DNA of 64,000 bases from an uncultured cyanobacterium (GTDB taxonomy: Bacteria > Cyanobacteriota > Cyanobacteriia > PCC-6307 > Cyanobiaceae), in the NCBI GenBank assembly GCA_903871775.1, contig CAIQIA010000027.1:62001-126000 (forward strand), in the 5' to 3' direction. The notes below the pieces were generated by a model. The model was given only the letters and a program-made list of their open reading frames with translations. It searched no databases and was not told the DNA's origin. Of this stretch, positions 1-8,877 are shown piece by piece (position 1 is the stretch's first letter; the number at the start of each line of letters is the position of its first letter). A program made the translations under genes and the position numbers.

Positions 1-6
1 ATCGGC

Positions 7-12
7 TATAGT
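7..12 (+). promoter_or_regulatory. Putative -10 element for the rpmG operon
   Basis: The hexamer TATAGT lies 43 bases before the rpmG start codon and matches the bacterial -10 consensus at four of six positions. The -35 region falls before the window start, so only half of the promoter can be judged. Assignment is by sequence likeness and position only. Confidence 0.4.
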
Positions 13-55
13 CGAGGATTGTCACACCGCCAATCAGAAGCGGCGCAACGTCCTT

Positions 56-250
56 ATGGCCAAGAACAAGGGCGTCCGGATCGTGATCACTCTCGAGTGC
101 ACCGAATGCCGGTCCAATCCCGCCAAGCGCAGTCCCGGGGTGTCCCGTTACACCACCGAGAAGAACCGTCGCAACACGACGGAGCGACTGGAGATCAAGA
201 AGTTCTGCCCCCATTGCAACAAGTCGACGAACCACAAGGAGATCAAGTGA
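56..250 (+). CDS. rpmG: 50S ribosomal protein L33
   Basis: This 64-residue protein is the normal size for L33, a small zinc-ribbon type component of the large ribosomal subunit. Two cysteine pairs, CTEC near residues 15-18 and CPHC near 51-54, are placed as expected for the metal-binding form. The C-terminal part with [10 protein letters not shown] is typical of cyanobacterial L33. It is followed 98 bases later by rpsR on the same strand; an rpmG-rpsR-RNase order is common in cyanobacteria. Function is certain from sequence. Confidence 0.97.
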   Translation: MAKNKGVRIVITLECTECRSNPAKRSPGVSRYTTEKNRRNTTERLEIKKFCPHCNKSTNHKEIK

Positions 251-348
251 GGGCCACGGGTCACTGACCCGCCCCCGCTTGCCCCGTCTGGCATTCGTCC
301 TCCGTTCTTTCCTCATCTCCACCTCGACCCTGTCGTCGTTCCGTTCCC

Positions 349-570
349 ATGTCCAGTTCGTTCTTCAAGAAGCGTCTGTCACCGATCAAGCCTGGTGATC
401 CCATCGATTACAAGGACACTGATCTGCTCAAGAAGTTCATCACGGAACGGGGCAAGCTTCTGCCCCGTCGCATGACCGGCCTGACCGCGAAACAGCAGCG
501 TGATCTCACCCTGTCGGTCAAGCGGGCCCGCATCATGGCCCTGCTGCCGTTCGTGAATCCCGAAGGCTGA
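349..570 (+). CDS. rpsR: 30S ribosomal protein S18
   Basis: The 73-residue product matches S18, which binds the platform of the small ribosomal subunit next to S6. The stretch [20 protein letters not shown], followed by the [15 protein letters not shown] segment and the basic [11 protein letters not shown] region, is diagnostic of the family. The gene sits between rpmG and an RNase II/R-family gene in the same direction, and the three probably form one transcript. Length and start are as expected for the family. Confidence 0.98.
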   Translation: MSSSFFKKRLSPIKPGDPIDYKDTDLLKKFITERGKLLPRRMTGLTAKQQRDLTLSVKRARIMALLPFVNPEG

Positions 571-671
571 GGCCTCCCCTGGCCGAGCGCATCCCCTCCC
601 GACGGGGTGATCCCTCCCCTGGAGATCTCGTTGGTCTCACACCGCCTGACCAAGCCCCGCGCCTGGCGCTG

Positions 672-2636
672 GTGGTTGAGGTCAGGCGGGGGCGTGCCGT
701 GGTGCGCCAGGCGGATGACCGCGGGGGTCAGACCGGCAGCCAGGAGCGTCTTCTCCCCCTGCGCGACCTCTGGCCCCTGCTGGCGCACCCCGCCCACCCA
801 GAGGCGCTGCTCGCCAGTGGCCCCCTGGGGCCTCCCCTGCTGGCCATGGCCTGGCAGGCCGCCATTCGCGCTCCGGCCGGCACGAGCTGGTCGTTGCAGC
901 AGCTGGCCCAGCTCCTCTACCGCGACCCCACCGCCGGGCACTGCCTGGCCCTGTGGCTGACCCTGGCGGGCCCCCAGGATCTCTTTCGCCTCCGCCGCGA
1001 TGGCATCACCGTCCGCTGTGCCGACGATCTGAAGCCGTTGCGGCAGCAGCGACGCCAGCAACGGCGTCGCCAGCAGGTCCGGGACGATTTTCTGCAGGCG
1101 CTGCGGTTGCGGCGCCCCTGGGCACCTCCGGCCGAGGGGAAGGAGGCCGAAGAGCTGGCGCATCTGCACGCCCTCACCTGCCGGGGGGAGGGGCTGCCGC
1201 TCTGGCCCGACTGTCCCGACGATCTGCGGCTGGCCCTCGGCCAGGCCCACTGTGATGGCTCCCCCCAGGCCCTGCGCAGCCTGCTGGTGGATCTCGGCCA
1301 CTGGGCCGCCGATCTGCCCCTGGCGCTGCCGCGCAGCGTCTGGGGCGGAGGGTTTCCGCCGGCCTGCCTGGCGGAAGCCGAGGCCCTGGCCCGCGCCGCC
1401 GACGAAGAGCGTCCTGGGGACCGGGAGCGGCTGGACCTCACCGGTCTGCACAGCATCAGCATTGATGATCCGGGCACCCGGGAGATCGACGACGCTCTGG
1501 CCCTGGACCACGACGGCGACGGCCATGCGGTGATCTGGGTGCATGTGGCCGATCCCCACCGGCTGATCGCCCCGGGCAGTGCCATCGATGGCGAAGCCCG
1601 CCGCCGGGGCACCACGCTGTACCTCAGCGGTGGCCTGCAGCCGATGCTGCCCCTGGAGCTGGGGGCAGGCCCCCTGAGCCTGTCCTCCGGCCGTCGCCGG
1701 GCCGCCGTCAGCCTGGCCCTGAGCCTCGATGCCGACGGCGGCCTGCGGAAGGCCCGCCTGGTGCGCAGCTGGATCCGGGTGGCCTACGGCCTCAGCTACG
1801 CCGATGCGGACGAGCTGATCGAGCTGGCCCCACCAGAAGATCCTGACCTGGCCCGCCTTGATGAGGTGCTGCGGACCCGCCGACAGTGGCGGGCCCGCGC
1901 CGGTGCCCTGACGATGGACCAGGCCGAGGGACGCATCCGTCGTGGCCCCAGCGGTCCGGAGCTGCAGATCACCGAACCCGGCCCCGCCCGGTCGTTGGTG
2001 GCCGAGGCGATGATTCTGGCCGGGGCCGCCGCCGCCGACTGGGCCACCGCCGCCGGGGTGGCGATGCCCTACCGCTGCCAGGACGGCCACGGCAGCCTCA
2101 GCCCTGAGCAGCTGCTGGCCCTGCCCGAGGGGCCGGTGCGCTGGGCGCAGCAGCGGATCGGCCTGGCCCGCAGCCGCCTGCAAGCCAGCCCCGGCCCCCA
2201 CCGTTCCCTCGGCCTGGCGGGCTATCTGCAGTGGACATCTCCCATCCGTCGCTACGGCGATCTGCTGGCCCATCGCCAGTGGCTGGCAGCCATCGGGGGG
2301 CTGCCCCAGCCGCCCCTGTCGGCTGACGCGCTGCTGCCGGAGCTGGAGCAGGTGGACCGGCTGGCCCGGGAGGCGCAGCTGGTGGCCCGGGAAGATCAGC
2401 GTCTGGCCCTGCTCCAGTGGCTCGAATCCAGGCCGCCGTCGGGCCCCGTTACCGGGTTGCTGCTGCGCTGGCTGCGCCAGGACCAGGGCCTGGGCCTGGT
2501 GCGCATCGACGACTGGGGGATGGACCTGGCGGCCGAGGTCGATGCCGGCCTCGCGCCGGGGGATGGGCTGCTGCTGGTGGTCTCAGGGGTGAGCAGCCGC
2601 CATGACCGGCTGGAACTCAGGGCTCGACGCCGTTGA
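672..2636 (+). CDS. RNase II/R-family exoribonuclease (RNB domain)
   Basis: This protein of about 654 residues is a 3'-5' exoribonuclease of the RNase II/R superfamily, involved in RNA turnover. The RNB catalytic signature SIDDPGTREIDDALAL is clear near residue 260, with metal-binding aspartates, and the later WTSPIRRYGDLLAHR motif completes the active site. The first ordinary start codon in frame is GTG 672, yet the same frame continues upstream with no stop and encodes PGDLVGLTPP and LALVVEVR, which look like the conserved family N-terminus. The true start may therefore be a rare codon between about 570 and 620. The 3' end overlaps the convergent oxidoreductase gene by 20 bases. Confidence 0.9.
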   Translation: MVEVRRGRAVVRQADDRGGQTGSQERLLPLRDLWPLLAHPAHPEALLASGPLGPPLLAMAWQAAIRAPAGTSWSLQQLAQLLYRDPTAGHCLALWLTLAGPQDLFRLRRDGITVRCADDLKPLRQQRRQQRRRQQVRDDFLQALRLRRPWAPPAEGKEAEELAHLHALTCRGEGLPLWPDCPDDLRLALGQAHCDGSPQALRSLLVDLGHWAADLPLALPRSVWGGGFPPACLAEAEALARAADEERPGDRERLDLTGLHSISIDDPGTREIDDALALDHDGDGHAVIWVHVADPHRLIAPGSAIDGEARRRGTTLYLSGGLQPMLPLELGAGPLSLSSGRRRAAVSLALSLDADGGLRKARLVRSWIRVAYGLSYADADELIELAPPEDPDLARLDEVLRTRRQWRARAGALTMDQAEGRIRRGPSGPELQITEPGPARSLVAEAMILAGAAAADWATAAGVAMPYRCQDGHGSLSPEQLLALPEGPVRWAQQRIGLARSRLQASPGPHRSLGLAGYLQWTSPIRRYGDLLAHRQWLAAIGGLPQPPLSADALLPELEQVDRLAREAQLVAREDQRLALLQWLESRPPSGPVTGLLLRWLRQDQGLGLVRIDDWGMDLAAEVDAGLAPGDGLLLVVSGVSSRHDRLELRARRR

Positions 2637-4317
2637 TGCGCCACCACGGGCCCCAGGGGTTGGCACAGCCCCTGACCGTGACCCGCCGGCCGTTGCTGTG
2701 GGGCAGGCGGGCCCGCACGGAGGGTTCCAGGGTGATCAGCGGCCAGAGCCGCCGGCCATCCCAGCCCCACCAGCGTTCCTCGGCCTCGATGGTCAGCTCG
2801 AGGCTGAGCGTCTGCTCGCCCGGTTCCACCGGTGCCGGCGCCAGTGCCGCCGGGGCCAGGGGCGGCGCATCACCATCCAGGGCCCGGCGTTGCCGCAGCC
2901 GCCAGGAGGGGTCGTGCCAGGCCAGGTCCGGCAGGGGCACCACCGCCGCCGGGGCGCGGCCGTCGCCGATCAACCGCTCCTGCAGCAGCCGCACCGGAAC
3001 GTCGGCGGGCTGCTGGCGCCGTTGCACCGCCAGGGCCGCCGCCTGACCGGCGGCCTGGCCGATGTTGAGGATCAGCGGTCCCAGGCGGGTGGCCCCGTTG
3101 GCCATGTGGCTGACGCTGAGTCCCTTGTCGGCCATCAGCAGGTTGTCGATGGCGGGCCCGTGCAGCGCCCCGTAAGGGATGACGAAGGGGGCGCCGCTCC
3201 AGCGGCCTCCCCAGGGGTGGCTGCGGCCGGCCAGGGGCCAGTCGGGGCCGGGGTAGTGGTGGTCATTGGGATAGTTCCCCACCGCCACGGCGCTCCGGCG
3301 ATGGTCGGCCGGCTCCTGACCGGGCAGCAGATCCTGTTCCCTGACGGTGACCAGCCCCTGCAGACGGCGGCTTTCACGCCAGTAGGGCTGCAGGGCCAGG
3401 CAGGGCTGATCCCCGGGAAACGCCTCCGCAGGGATCACGGCACCGTCGGTGACCGCGGCGAGGGCCTCCAGAAAGGCGAGGCTGTGGGCCCGCATGCCGC
3501 TGAGCTGGGCCTGGCGCCGGGCCGGGTCCTCCGAGATGGCCGCCCCTGGATCGTCGTGCCAGTCGTTGCCATCCAGGGGCCAGTTGAGCATCACCAGATC
3601 GCCTGGCAGACGTCCATAGGCCAGAAGCCGCTCCGCCGAATGGTGGCTCAGGGCCCCGGTGAAGGGTGCAGGCAGCGGTCGTGCCTTCTCCGGCAGGGCG
3701 GCCCCACGCCAGTGGCCCAGCACCACCCAGGTGGGGGATTGCACCGGTTGCTGATGGAAGAACGGGTTGCTGAGCAGATCGGCGGCCGTTGGCGCACTCG
3801 GTTCCTGCCAGTGCTCCCGTGGCTCCCAGCCCCAGCGATGGGGCACCCCGCCCACGGCCAGGGCATCCCCCAGTTCCGTGCCGTCCACCAGCTGCTCGAA
3901 CTGCACCCGCAGCAGGCCGTCGGCCCCTTCCAGGATCGCGGCCGTGAACCTGGACCCGCTCTGCTGCAGCTGCCGCAGCACCAGTCCCGGCCGCCAGTCG
4001 AGCAGGGGCTCGGCCGCCACCCAGCGCTGCAGCACCCGTTCGCCATCCGCCGGGCGAAATCCGAAGCAGCTGACCCAGTTGTGGTCCAGGCCCTCCGGCA
4101 GGTCGAGGCGCAGCTGCCGCAGCAGGGCGCCCCAGAGACCCGTCTGCCAGGCGGCCAGTTCATTGCCGTCCGGGGCCGAGACCCCTGAGGCCGACAGCAT
4201 CCCCCCCAGCCACGGTCCCGGTGTGGCCAGCACGCAGGCCACACCGCTGCGGGCGCATTGGATGGCGGCACCGGCCCCGCCGGTGCCGCCGCCGAGCACC
4301 AGCACCGGCACCCGCAA
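2617..4317 (-). CDS. FAD-dependent oxidoreductase of unknown substrate
   Basis: The protein has an N-terminal dinucleotide-binding fold, VPVLVLGGGTGGAGAA, followed by a LGGMLSASGVSAPDG segment typical of the FAD_oxidored group. The C-terminal half has a second FAD-contacting region, GNYPNDHHYPG to NLLMADKGLSVSHMANGATRLGPLI. The substrate cannot be told from sequence. The open frame extends to 4395, but that start would lie inside metG, which is divergent. I therefore prefer TTG 4317 or GTG 4311, directly before the nucleotide-binding strand. The 3' end overlaps the RNase gene by 20 bases. Function is assigned only at family level. Confidence 0.8.
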   Translation of the reverse strand: MRVPVLVLGGGTGGAGAAIQCARSGVACVLATPGPWLGGMLSASGVSAPDGNELAAWQTGLWGALLRQLRLDLPEGLDHNWVSCFGFRPADGERVLQRWVAAEPLLDWRPGLVLRQLQQSGSRFTAAILEGADGLLRVQFEQLVDGTELGDALAVGGVPHRWGWEPREHWQEPSAPTAADLLSNPFFHQQPVQSPTWVVLGHWRGAALPEKARPLPAPFTGALSHHSAERLLAYGRLPGDLVMLNWPLDGNDWHDDPGAAISEDPARRQAQLSGMRAHSLAFLEALAAVTDGAVIPAEAFPGDQPCLALQPYWRESRRLQGLVTVREQDLLPGQEPADHRRSAVAVGNYPNDHHYPGPDWPLAGRSHPWGGRWSGAPFVIPYGALHGPAIDNLLMADKGLSVSHMANGATRLGPLILNIGQAAGQAAALAVQRRQQPADVPVRLLQERLIGDGRAPAAVVPLPDLAWHDPSWRLRQRRALDGDAPPLAPAALAPAPVEPGEQTLSLELTIEAEERWWGWDGRRLWPLITLEPSVRARLPHSNGRRVTVRGCANPWGPWWRINGVEP

Positions 4318-4362
4318 CTCGAGGCGCGCAGCCGGCGGACGGTCGGACCCGGGGGCCTTGGG

Positions 4363-4368
4363 TAGGAT
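4363..4368 (+). promoter_or_regulatory. Possible -10 element of metG
   Basis: TAGGAT lies only 7 bases before the metG ATG. If used, transcription would begin almost at the start codon, giving a leaderless or near-leaderless mRNA. No good ribosome binding site is visible in front of this ATG, which is consistent with that idea but does not prove it. Confidence 0.3.
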
Positions 4369-4375
4369 CGGCACG

Positions 4376-5905
4376 ATGGGCTTCACACTCACCACACCCC
4401 TCTACTACGTCAACGATCGGCCCCACATCGGCAGTGTCTACACGACCCTGGCCGTGGACACCCTGGCCCGGTATCGGCGCCTGCGTGGCGAGTCCGTGAT
4501 CTTCGTCACCGGCTGCGATGAGCATGGCCAGAAGATTCAGCGCACCGCCGAACAGGCGGGGGTCACCCCCCAGCAGCACTGCGATCGCATCAGTGCCCTC
4601 TTCGCCGACACCTGGCGCCAGTGGGGCATCAGCCACGACCGCTTCATCCGCACCACCGATCCGCGCCACCGGGCCATCGTCCAGCAGTTCTTCGAACGGG
4701 TCGAGGCCAGCGGCGACATCATCGAAGGCCAGCAACGCGGCTGGTACTGCGTCGCCTGTGAGGAATACAAGGATGATCCGGGCGGTGGTGACTGCCCGAT
4801 CCATCTGCGCCCCCTCGAATGGCGCGACGAGACCAATCTTTTCTTCCGCCTCTCCCGCCATCAGGCAGCGATTGAAGCGCTGATCTCACGACCGGGATTC
4901 ATCCGCCCCGACGCCCGCCGCCGCGAAGTGGAGAACTTCGTGGCCGGCGGCCTGCGCGATTTCTCCATCTCCCGGGTGCAGCTGCCCTGGGGTATTCCGG
5001 TGCCCGGCCATGACGGCCACACCTTCTACGTCTGGTTCGATGCCCTGCTGGGCTACGTCACCGCCCTGCTCGAGGCGGATGATCCGGCTGACCTGTCGGT
5101 GGCCCTGGCCCGGGGCTGGCCGGCCCGGTTGCATGTGATCGGCAAGGACATCCTCCGGTTCCATGCCGTCTACTGGCCCGCCATGTGCCTCTCGGCAGGC
5201 ATCGATCCCCCGGAGGCGGTCTTCGGCCATGGCTTTCTCACCCGCGAGGGTCAGAAGATGGGCAAGTCCCTCGGCAACACCCTCGACCCCGAACGGGTCT
5301 TGAGCCGTTGCGGCAGCACTCCGCTGCGCTGGTACCTGCTGCGTGACATCCGTTTCGGCGATGACGGCGACATCCAGCAGCAGCGGCTGCTCGACCTGGT
5401 CAACAACGACCTCGCCAACACCATCGGCAATCTGCTCAACCGAACCATCGCCATGGCGCGCCGCTGGTTCGATGGGGTCCCCAGCCCGGCGGCACTGCCG
5501 GACCTCGACCACCCCCTCGCCCGGCAGGCCGCCCGGGCCGTGGAGGCCGTGGATGGCCACTACGACCAGCTCGCCTTTGACCGGGCGGCGGCCGATGCCC
5601 TCGAACTGGCCGCCGCCGCCAACGCCTACCTGAGCGAGACCGCCCCCTGGACCGCCATCAAGACCCCCGAGCGCCGGGACGCGGTGGCCGGCGATCTGTA
5701 CGCGGTGCTGGAGGCGGGCCGGCTCGTGGGTGTGCTGCTGGCACCGCTGCTGCCCGATCTCAGTGCCGATCTGCTGGTCCAGCTGGGCTGCCCGCCCCTG
5801 GAGGGCTGGAGCGGCGCCCTTGCCTGGGGGGGGCTTGTTCCCGGCAGCCCCCTCGCCGAACCCCATCCCCTGCTGCAGCGGCTGGAGCTGGAGGAGCCCC
5901 TTTGA
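4376..5905 (+). CDS. metG: Methionyl-tRNA synthetase
   Basis: This class I aminoacyl-tRNA synthetase charges tRNA with methionine. The start MGFTLTTPLYYVNDRPHIGS carries the HIGH-type motif as HIGS near residue 19, and the KMSKS loop is present as KMGKS in EGQKMGKSLGNTLDPE. The zinc-knuckle region holds only CVACEEY and DCPIH, as in the shorter bacterial forms. At 509 residues it is the compact type without the C-terminal dimerisation domain. Its TGA stop overlaps the TTG start of the following lptC gene (TTGA), suggesting translational coupling. Confidence 0.96.
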   Translation: MGFTLTTPLYYVNDRPHIGSVYTTLAVDTLARYRRLRGESVIFVTGCDEHGQKIQRTAEQAGVTPQQHCDRISALFADTWRQWGISHDRFIRTTDPRHRAIVQQFFERVEASGDIIEGQQRGWYCVACEEYKDDPGGGDCPIHLRPLEWRDETNLFFRLSRHQAAIEALISRPGFIRPDARRREVENFVAGGLRDFSISRVQLPWGIPVPGHDGHTFYVWFDALLGYVTALLEADDPADLSVALARGWPARLHVIGKDILRFHAVYWPAMCLSAGIDPPEAVFGHGFLTREGQKMGKSLGNTLDPERVLSRCGSTPLRWYLLRDIRFGDDGDIQQQRLLDLVNNDLANTIGNLLNRTIAMARRWFDGVPSPAALPDLDHPLARQAARAVEAVDGHYDQLAFDRAAADALELAAAANAYLSETAPWTAIKTPERRDAVAGDLYAVLEAGRLVGVLLAPLLPDLSADLLVQLGCPPLEGWSGALAWGGLVPGSPLAEPHPLLQRLELEEPL

Positions 5906-7074
5906 GGCGGCTGCTGCCCTGGGGGCTGGCCCTGCTCCTGTCGGGCTGCATCCCCCAGGAGCCCCGGCCGGTGCCGCCGCAGCCGTTCCAGTTCCGTCGC
6001 CTTGACCTCAGTCAGAACGATGCCCGCGGCCGTCGTCTCTGGGAGCTGCAGAGCCCCCGGGCCCAGTACAGCCTCGACCAGCGCCAGGCCACGGTCGAGG
6101 GCCCCCGGGGCAGGCTCTTCCGCCAGGGGGCGCCGGCCTACGCCATCTCCGCCCGCCAGGGTGTAGTGATCAAGGACGGGGAGCAGGTCCAGCTGAACGG
6201 CGATGTGAGCCTGCGCACCCTCGATGGGCGTCAGCTGCTGATCCGGGCGCAGCAGGCCGTCTGGCGTCCGGCCGCCCATACCATCGACCTGATCGGCGAG
6301 CCCGTGGCCGAGGAGGGACGCCAGCGCCTCACGGCAACCTCAGCCCGCTTCCACACGGCGGATGAACGCCTCGAACTCACCGGCCAGCCTCGGCTGCGCA
6401 TCTGGGATCAGGCCCCCCTCGGTCGGGGGCCGGCCTCGGTGGATGTGGCGATTCAGAACGGCGCCTGGAACACCGCCAGCGGCCAGCTCACCGCCGCCGG
6501 TCCGGTCAACGGCCTCCAGCGCCGGGGGCAGGGCCGACCGGACCGCCAGCTGACGGCGTCGGCCCTGGAGGGCAACACCCGGGAGGACTGGCTCGACCTT
6601 CTCGCTCCGGTGACGATGGCTGACCCCGGCGAGCAGTCGAGCCTGAAGGCCGAACGCAGCCGCTGGTGGTATCGGCAGAACCGCATCACCACCGAGGCAC
6701 CGGCCCAGGCGACGGTGCGTCAGCTCTCCATCGCCGGCGCTTATGTCGAGGTGCGCCAGAACGAGCGTCAGATCCGGGTCGGCCGCAGCTGTCAGCTGAC
6801 CCAGCCGAAGGAGTCCCTGCGGGCCGACCGCTGCCTCTGGAACTGGGGCACCGGGGCGCTGCAGGCCGACGGTTCCGTGGAGCTGCGCCGCAGCAGCCTG
6901 CGGCAGGTCACCCGGGCGGCCACCCTGCAGGGCACCACCGATGCCCGCGGCCAGGTCACGGTGGCGGCCCCAGGGCAGCGGGTCACAACGGTGATCGAGG
7001 TTCCCCCTGGCCGGCAACGGCCCCCGGCGGCGGCGCCCACTCCCCCGGCATCGCCTCGAGCCATTGTGTTCTGA
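5902..7074 (+). CDS. lptC: LptC-like LPS export lipoprotein
   Basis: The 390-residue protein resembles the long cyanobacterial form of LptC, which bridges the inner-membrane LptBFG exporter to periplasmic LptA. It starts with a hydrophobic signal, RRLLPWGLALLLSGC, ending in a lipobox cysteine near residue 15. The body has beta-jellyroll style repeats (FRRLDLSQNDARGRRLWEL; KDGEQVQLNGDVSLRTLDGR) seen in LptC/OstA proteins. The start is TTG 5902, overlapping the metG stop. The proline-rich tail overlaps the convergent CCB2/4-like gene by 92 bases. The partner lptA, lptB and lptF/G genes lie at 28.7-31.2 kb. Confidence 0.85.
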   Translation: MRRLLPWGLALLLSGCIPQEPRPVPPQPFQFRRLDLSQNDARGRRLWELQSPRAQYSLDQRQATVEGPRGRLFRQGAPAYAISARQGVVIKDGEQVQLNGDVSLRTLDGRQLLIRAQQAVWRPAAHTIDLIGEPVAEEGRQRLTATSARFHTADERLELTGQPRLRIWDQAPLGRGPASVDVAIQNGAWNTASGQLTAAGPVNGLQRRGQGRPDRQLTASALEGNTREDWLDLLAPVTMADPGEQSSLKAERSRWWYRQNRITTEAPAQATVRQLSIAGAYVEVRQNERQIRVGRSCQLTQPKESLRADRCLWNWGTGALQADGSVELRRSSLRQVTRAATLQGTTDARGQVTVAAPGQRVTTVIEVPPGRQRPPAAAPTPPASPRAIVF

Positions 7075-7681
7075 GCCGTTCGGCCCAGCCCTCCAGCCAG
7101 CGTTCATCGCTGCTGCTGAAACAGCGGGGTGCCCAGCCCCCCACGATGACCAGGCCCCGGGGGCCGAGGGGTTGCAGCAGCACCGCCGGGATTCCCTGGG
7201 GCAGGTACGCGAACTCGGACGCGCCGGGATAGAGGGCGAGGTTCACGAGTCCGATCGCCCGCCCGCGGATTCGGCAGCGCTCGCTGATGGGGCCGTCCTT
7301 GAAGACCCCGGTGCCGAGGCGGCCGCGCCGGACAAGGACGCGTCCATCCCAGACCACGAGCAGGGAGGCTGCCGGGGTGGCTGTGAGCAGCATCGCCGTG
7401 CCCCAGGCCAGTTCCTGGCGCAGGGGCTCCTCGAGCCCCGGGGCCAGCTCGAACCCTTCCGAAGCTTCCAGCACCACCCGTTCCGCCGGCTGCGGTTGCG
7501 CCCGGGTCCACAGGATCGCCACCAGCATCAACAGCACGGCCTCGAGGCTGGCCAGCACCGACGCCCGTTCGAGGGACGGCGGAACCAGCGACCCCGGGGG
7601 GCCGGCCAGCAGCTGGTTGACCAGCGCCAGGGTCAGACCGAGGACGCCGAGACCAAGAACGATGCGGGCCGGTGTTGGCAT
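6983..7681 (-). CDS. CCB2/CCB4-like cofactor assembly of complex C subunit B
   Basis: This protein of 232 residues has two N-terminal membrane segments (IVLGLGVLGLTLALVNQLL and SVLASLEAVLLMLVAILW) followed by a soluble domain. The layout and motifs such as the LLVVWDGRVLVRRG and ALYPGASEFAYLPQGIPAVL segments match the cyanobacterial relatives of plant CCB2/CCB4. Those factors attach heme c_i to cytochrome b6 in the b6f complex. I chose ATG 7681 (MPTPARIV) because upstream sequence belongs to the divergent gene at 7713. The last 92 bases overlap lptC on the other strand. The family assignment is from memory of the sequence pattern, not from a search. Confidence 0.75.
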   Translation of the reverse strand: MPTPARIVLGLGVLGLTLALVNQLLAGPPGSLVPPSLERASVLASLEAVLLMLVAILWTRAQPQPAERVVLEASEGFELAPGLEEPLRQELAWGTAMLLTATPAASLLVVWDGRVLVRRGRLGTGVFKDGPISERCRIRGRAIGLVNLALYPGASEFAYLPQGIPAVLLQPLGPRGLVIVGGWAPRCFSSSDERWLEGWAERLRTQWLEAMPGEWAPPPGAVAGQGEPRSPL

Positions 7682-7712
7682 GGCTCTAATGGGGGGGTCC
7701 GTCACCAGCCCC

Positions 7713-8147
7713 ATGGACCTGCCAGTCCCTGATGCCAGCGAAGCCTTCGTCGCCATCTGCCTGGCGGCAGTGGGCAGCGACGGCCAGCTCAACCGAGCCG
7801 AGAGTCACAGTCTGCGCCAGCAGCTTGATTGGCGGACCCCCTACCGCGGGATGGGCGATACGGAGATGGCGACGCTGATCGATCGCCTGCTCGGGCTCTG
7901 GCGCCAGCACGGGGGTGAGGCCCTGATCCACTGGGCGGTGCAGGCTCTTACCCAGCCGCAGCGGGAAACGGCCCTGGCCGTGGCCCTCGAGCTGCTCGCC
8001 GCCGACCGCCTGCTCCATCCCGACGAACACCGGTTCATCGACAGCCTCACCGCCGCCATGGGCCTGCCGCCGGAGCGGACGGCCGCCATCGTCGAGGTGA
8101 TGGGTCTGCTGCACAGGGACGCCCTTGCCCCTGGCCCTGTGGCCTGA
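7713..8147 (+). CDS. TerB-like helical protein
   Basis: The product has 144 residues, all predicted helical, and resembles the TerB/DjlA-N family often named tellurite resistance TerB. The stretch EAFVAICLAAVGSDGQLNRAE, with an acidic DGQLNRAE turn, and its later counterpart ALELLAADRLLHPDE, form the usual pair of metal-binding style repeats. The true function of such stand-alone cyanobacterial TerB proteins is not known, and tellurite resistance should not be assumed. The start ATG 7713 is chosen since it precedes the conserved region and leaves 31 bases for a shared upstream region with the divergent gene. Confidence 0.75.
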   Translation: MDLPVPDASEAFVAICLAAVGSDGQLNRAESHSLRQQLDWRTPYRGMGDTEMATLIDRLLGLWRQHGGEALIHWAVQALTQPQRETALAVALELLAADRLLHPDEHRFIDSLTAAMGLPPERTAAIVEVMGLLHRDALAPGPVA

Positions 8148-8170
8148 GGGAGGTCAGACTGCTGCGATCA

Positions 8171-8845
8171 ATGGCTTCTCCCATGGCGCGCCTGCGACTG
8201 TTCTGCTGCCTGCTGCTGCTGAGCCTGGTGCTGCTTCTGCCGTCGGCGCCGGCCTGGGCCGTGTCTGCGGCTGACCTGCCCGCCGAGGCGCCGGCGGATC
8301 ACGTGCTCGACACGGCCTCGGCCCTCAGCCGTGCCACCCGCACCGAGATGGAACGCCGGCTGGCGGCCCTGGAGCAGGCCCACATCGACGCCAGCGTTGT
8401 GACCCTGCGCCGTCCCGATTACGGGCTCACCCTTGACGCCCTCGGCGACGACCTGCTCGCCCGCTGGCAGCAACCCGAAAACGGCCAGCTGCTGCTGCTG
8501 ATCGACACCCAGTCGAACACCGCCGCCGTCCGGGGCGACAGCAGCGTGCAGCGCTCCCTCCCCGGTGATCTGCTCGAGAGCACGGCCAGCACGACGATGG
8601 CCCAGCCCCTGCGGGATGGCGGCCTCTACCGCCAGGCCCTGGTGGCAGGCCTCGACCGGCTTGAGACCGTGCTCGGGGGCGGCGAGGACCCCGGTCCTCC
8701 CCCCGAGATCCAGGTGGTCACGCCGGAGACCAACGTGCCGACGGCGGAAGAGACCGCCTCGAGCAATGCGTTCACCTGGATCGTCGTGCTTCTGGTTGTC
8801 GGAACGGTTGTTCCGATGGCCACCTGGTGGGTCTTTTCCCGCTAA
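8171..8845 (+). CDS. TPM-domain protein, Psb32/TLP18.3-like
   Basis: The 224-residue protein starts with a signal peptide (RLRLFCCLLLLSLVLLLPSAPAWA), followed by a TPM domain: DHVLDTASALSRATRTEMERRL, then VVTLRRPDYG and GQLLLLIDTQSNTAAVRGD. It ends with one membrane helix (TWIVVLLVVGTVVPMATWWV). This arrangement matches Psb32/TLP18.3 proteins, thylakoid lumen factors linked with photosystem II repair. It precedes pxcA, another photosynthesis-related membrane gene, by 32 bases. The family is well supported; the role in photosystem II repair is inferred from relatives. Confidence 0.82.
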   Translation: MASPMARLRLFCCLLLLSLVLLLPSAPAWAVSAADLPAEAPADHVLDTASALSRATRTEMERRLAALEQAHIDASVVTLRRPDYGLTLDALGDDLLARWQQPENGQLLLLIDTQSNTAAVRGDSSVQRSLPGDLLESTASTTMAQPLRDGGLYRQALVAGLDRLETVLGGGEDPGPPPEIQVVTPETNVPTAEETASSNAFTWIVVLLVVGTVVPMATWWVFSR

Positions 8846-8877
8846 CGCTGGCCAAGGCATCGAGGAGGAACACAACG

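Noticed and set aside
408-2273. 621-codon minus-strand open frame opposite the RNase gene
   Set aside because: It has glycine-, glutamine- and alanine-rich sequence without family motifs and is fully covered by a gene with a clear RNB domain. Long antisense frames are common in GC-rich DNA.
2602-4188. 528-codon plus-strand frame opposite the FAD oxidoreductase
   Set aside because: No motifs; the minus strand holds the FAD-binding signature.
3767-4375. N-terminal extension of about 200 codons on metG
   Set aside because: The extension is Ser/Arg-rich shadow sequence opposite the oxidoreductase, and MetG homologs begin at MGFTLTTPLYY.
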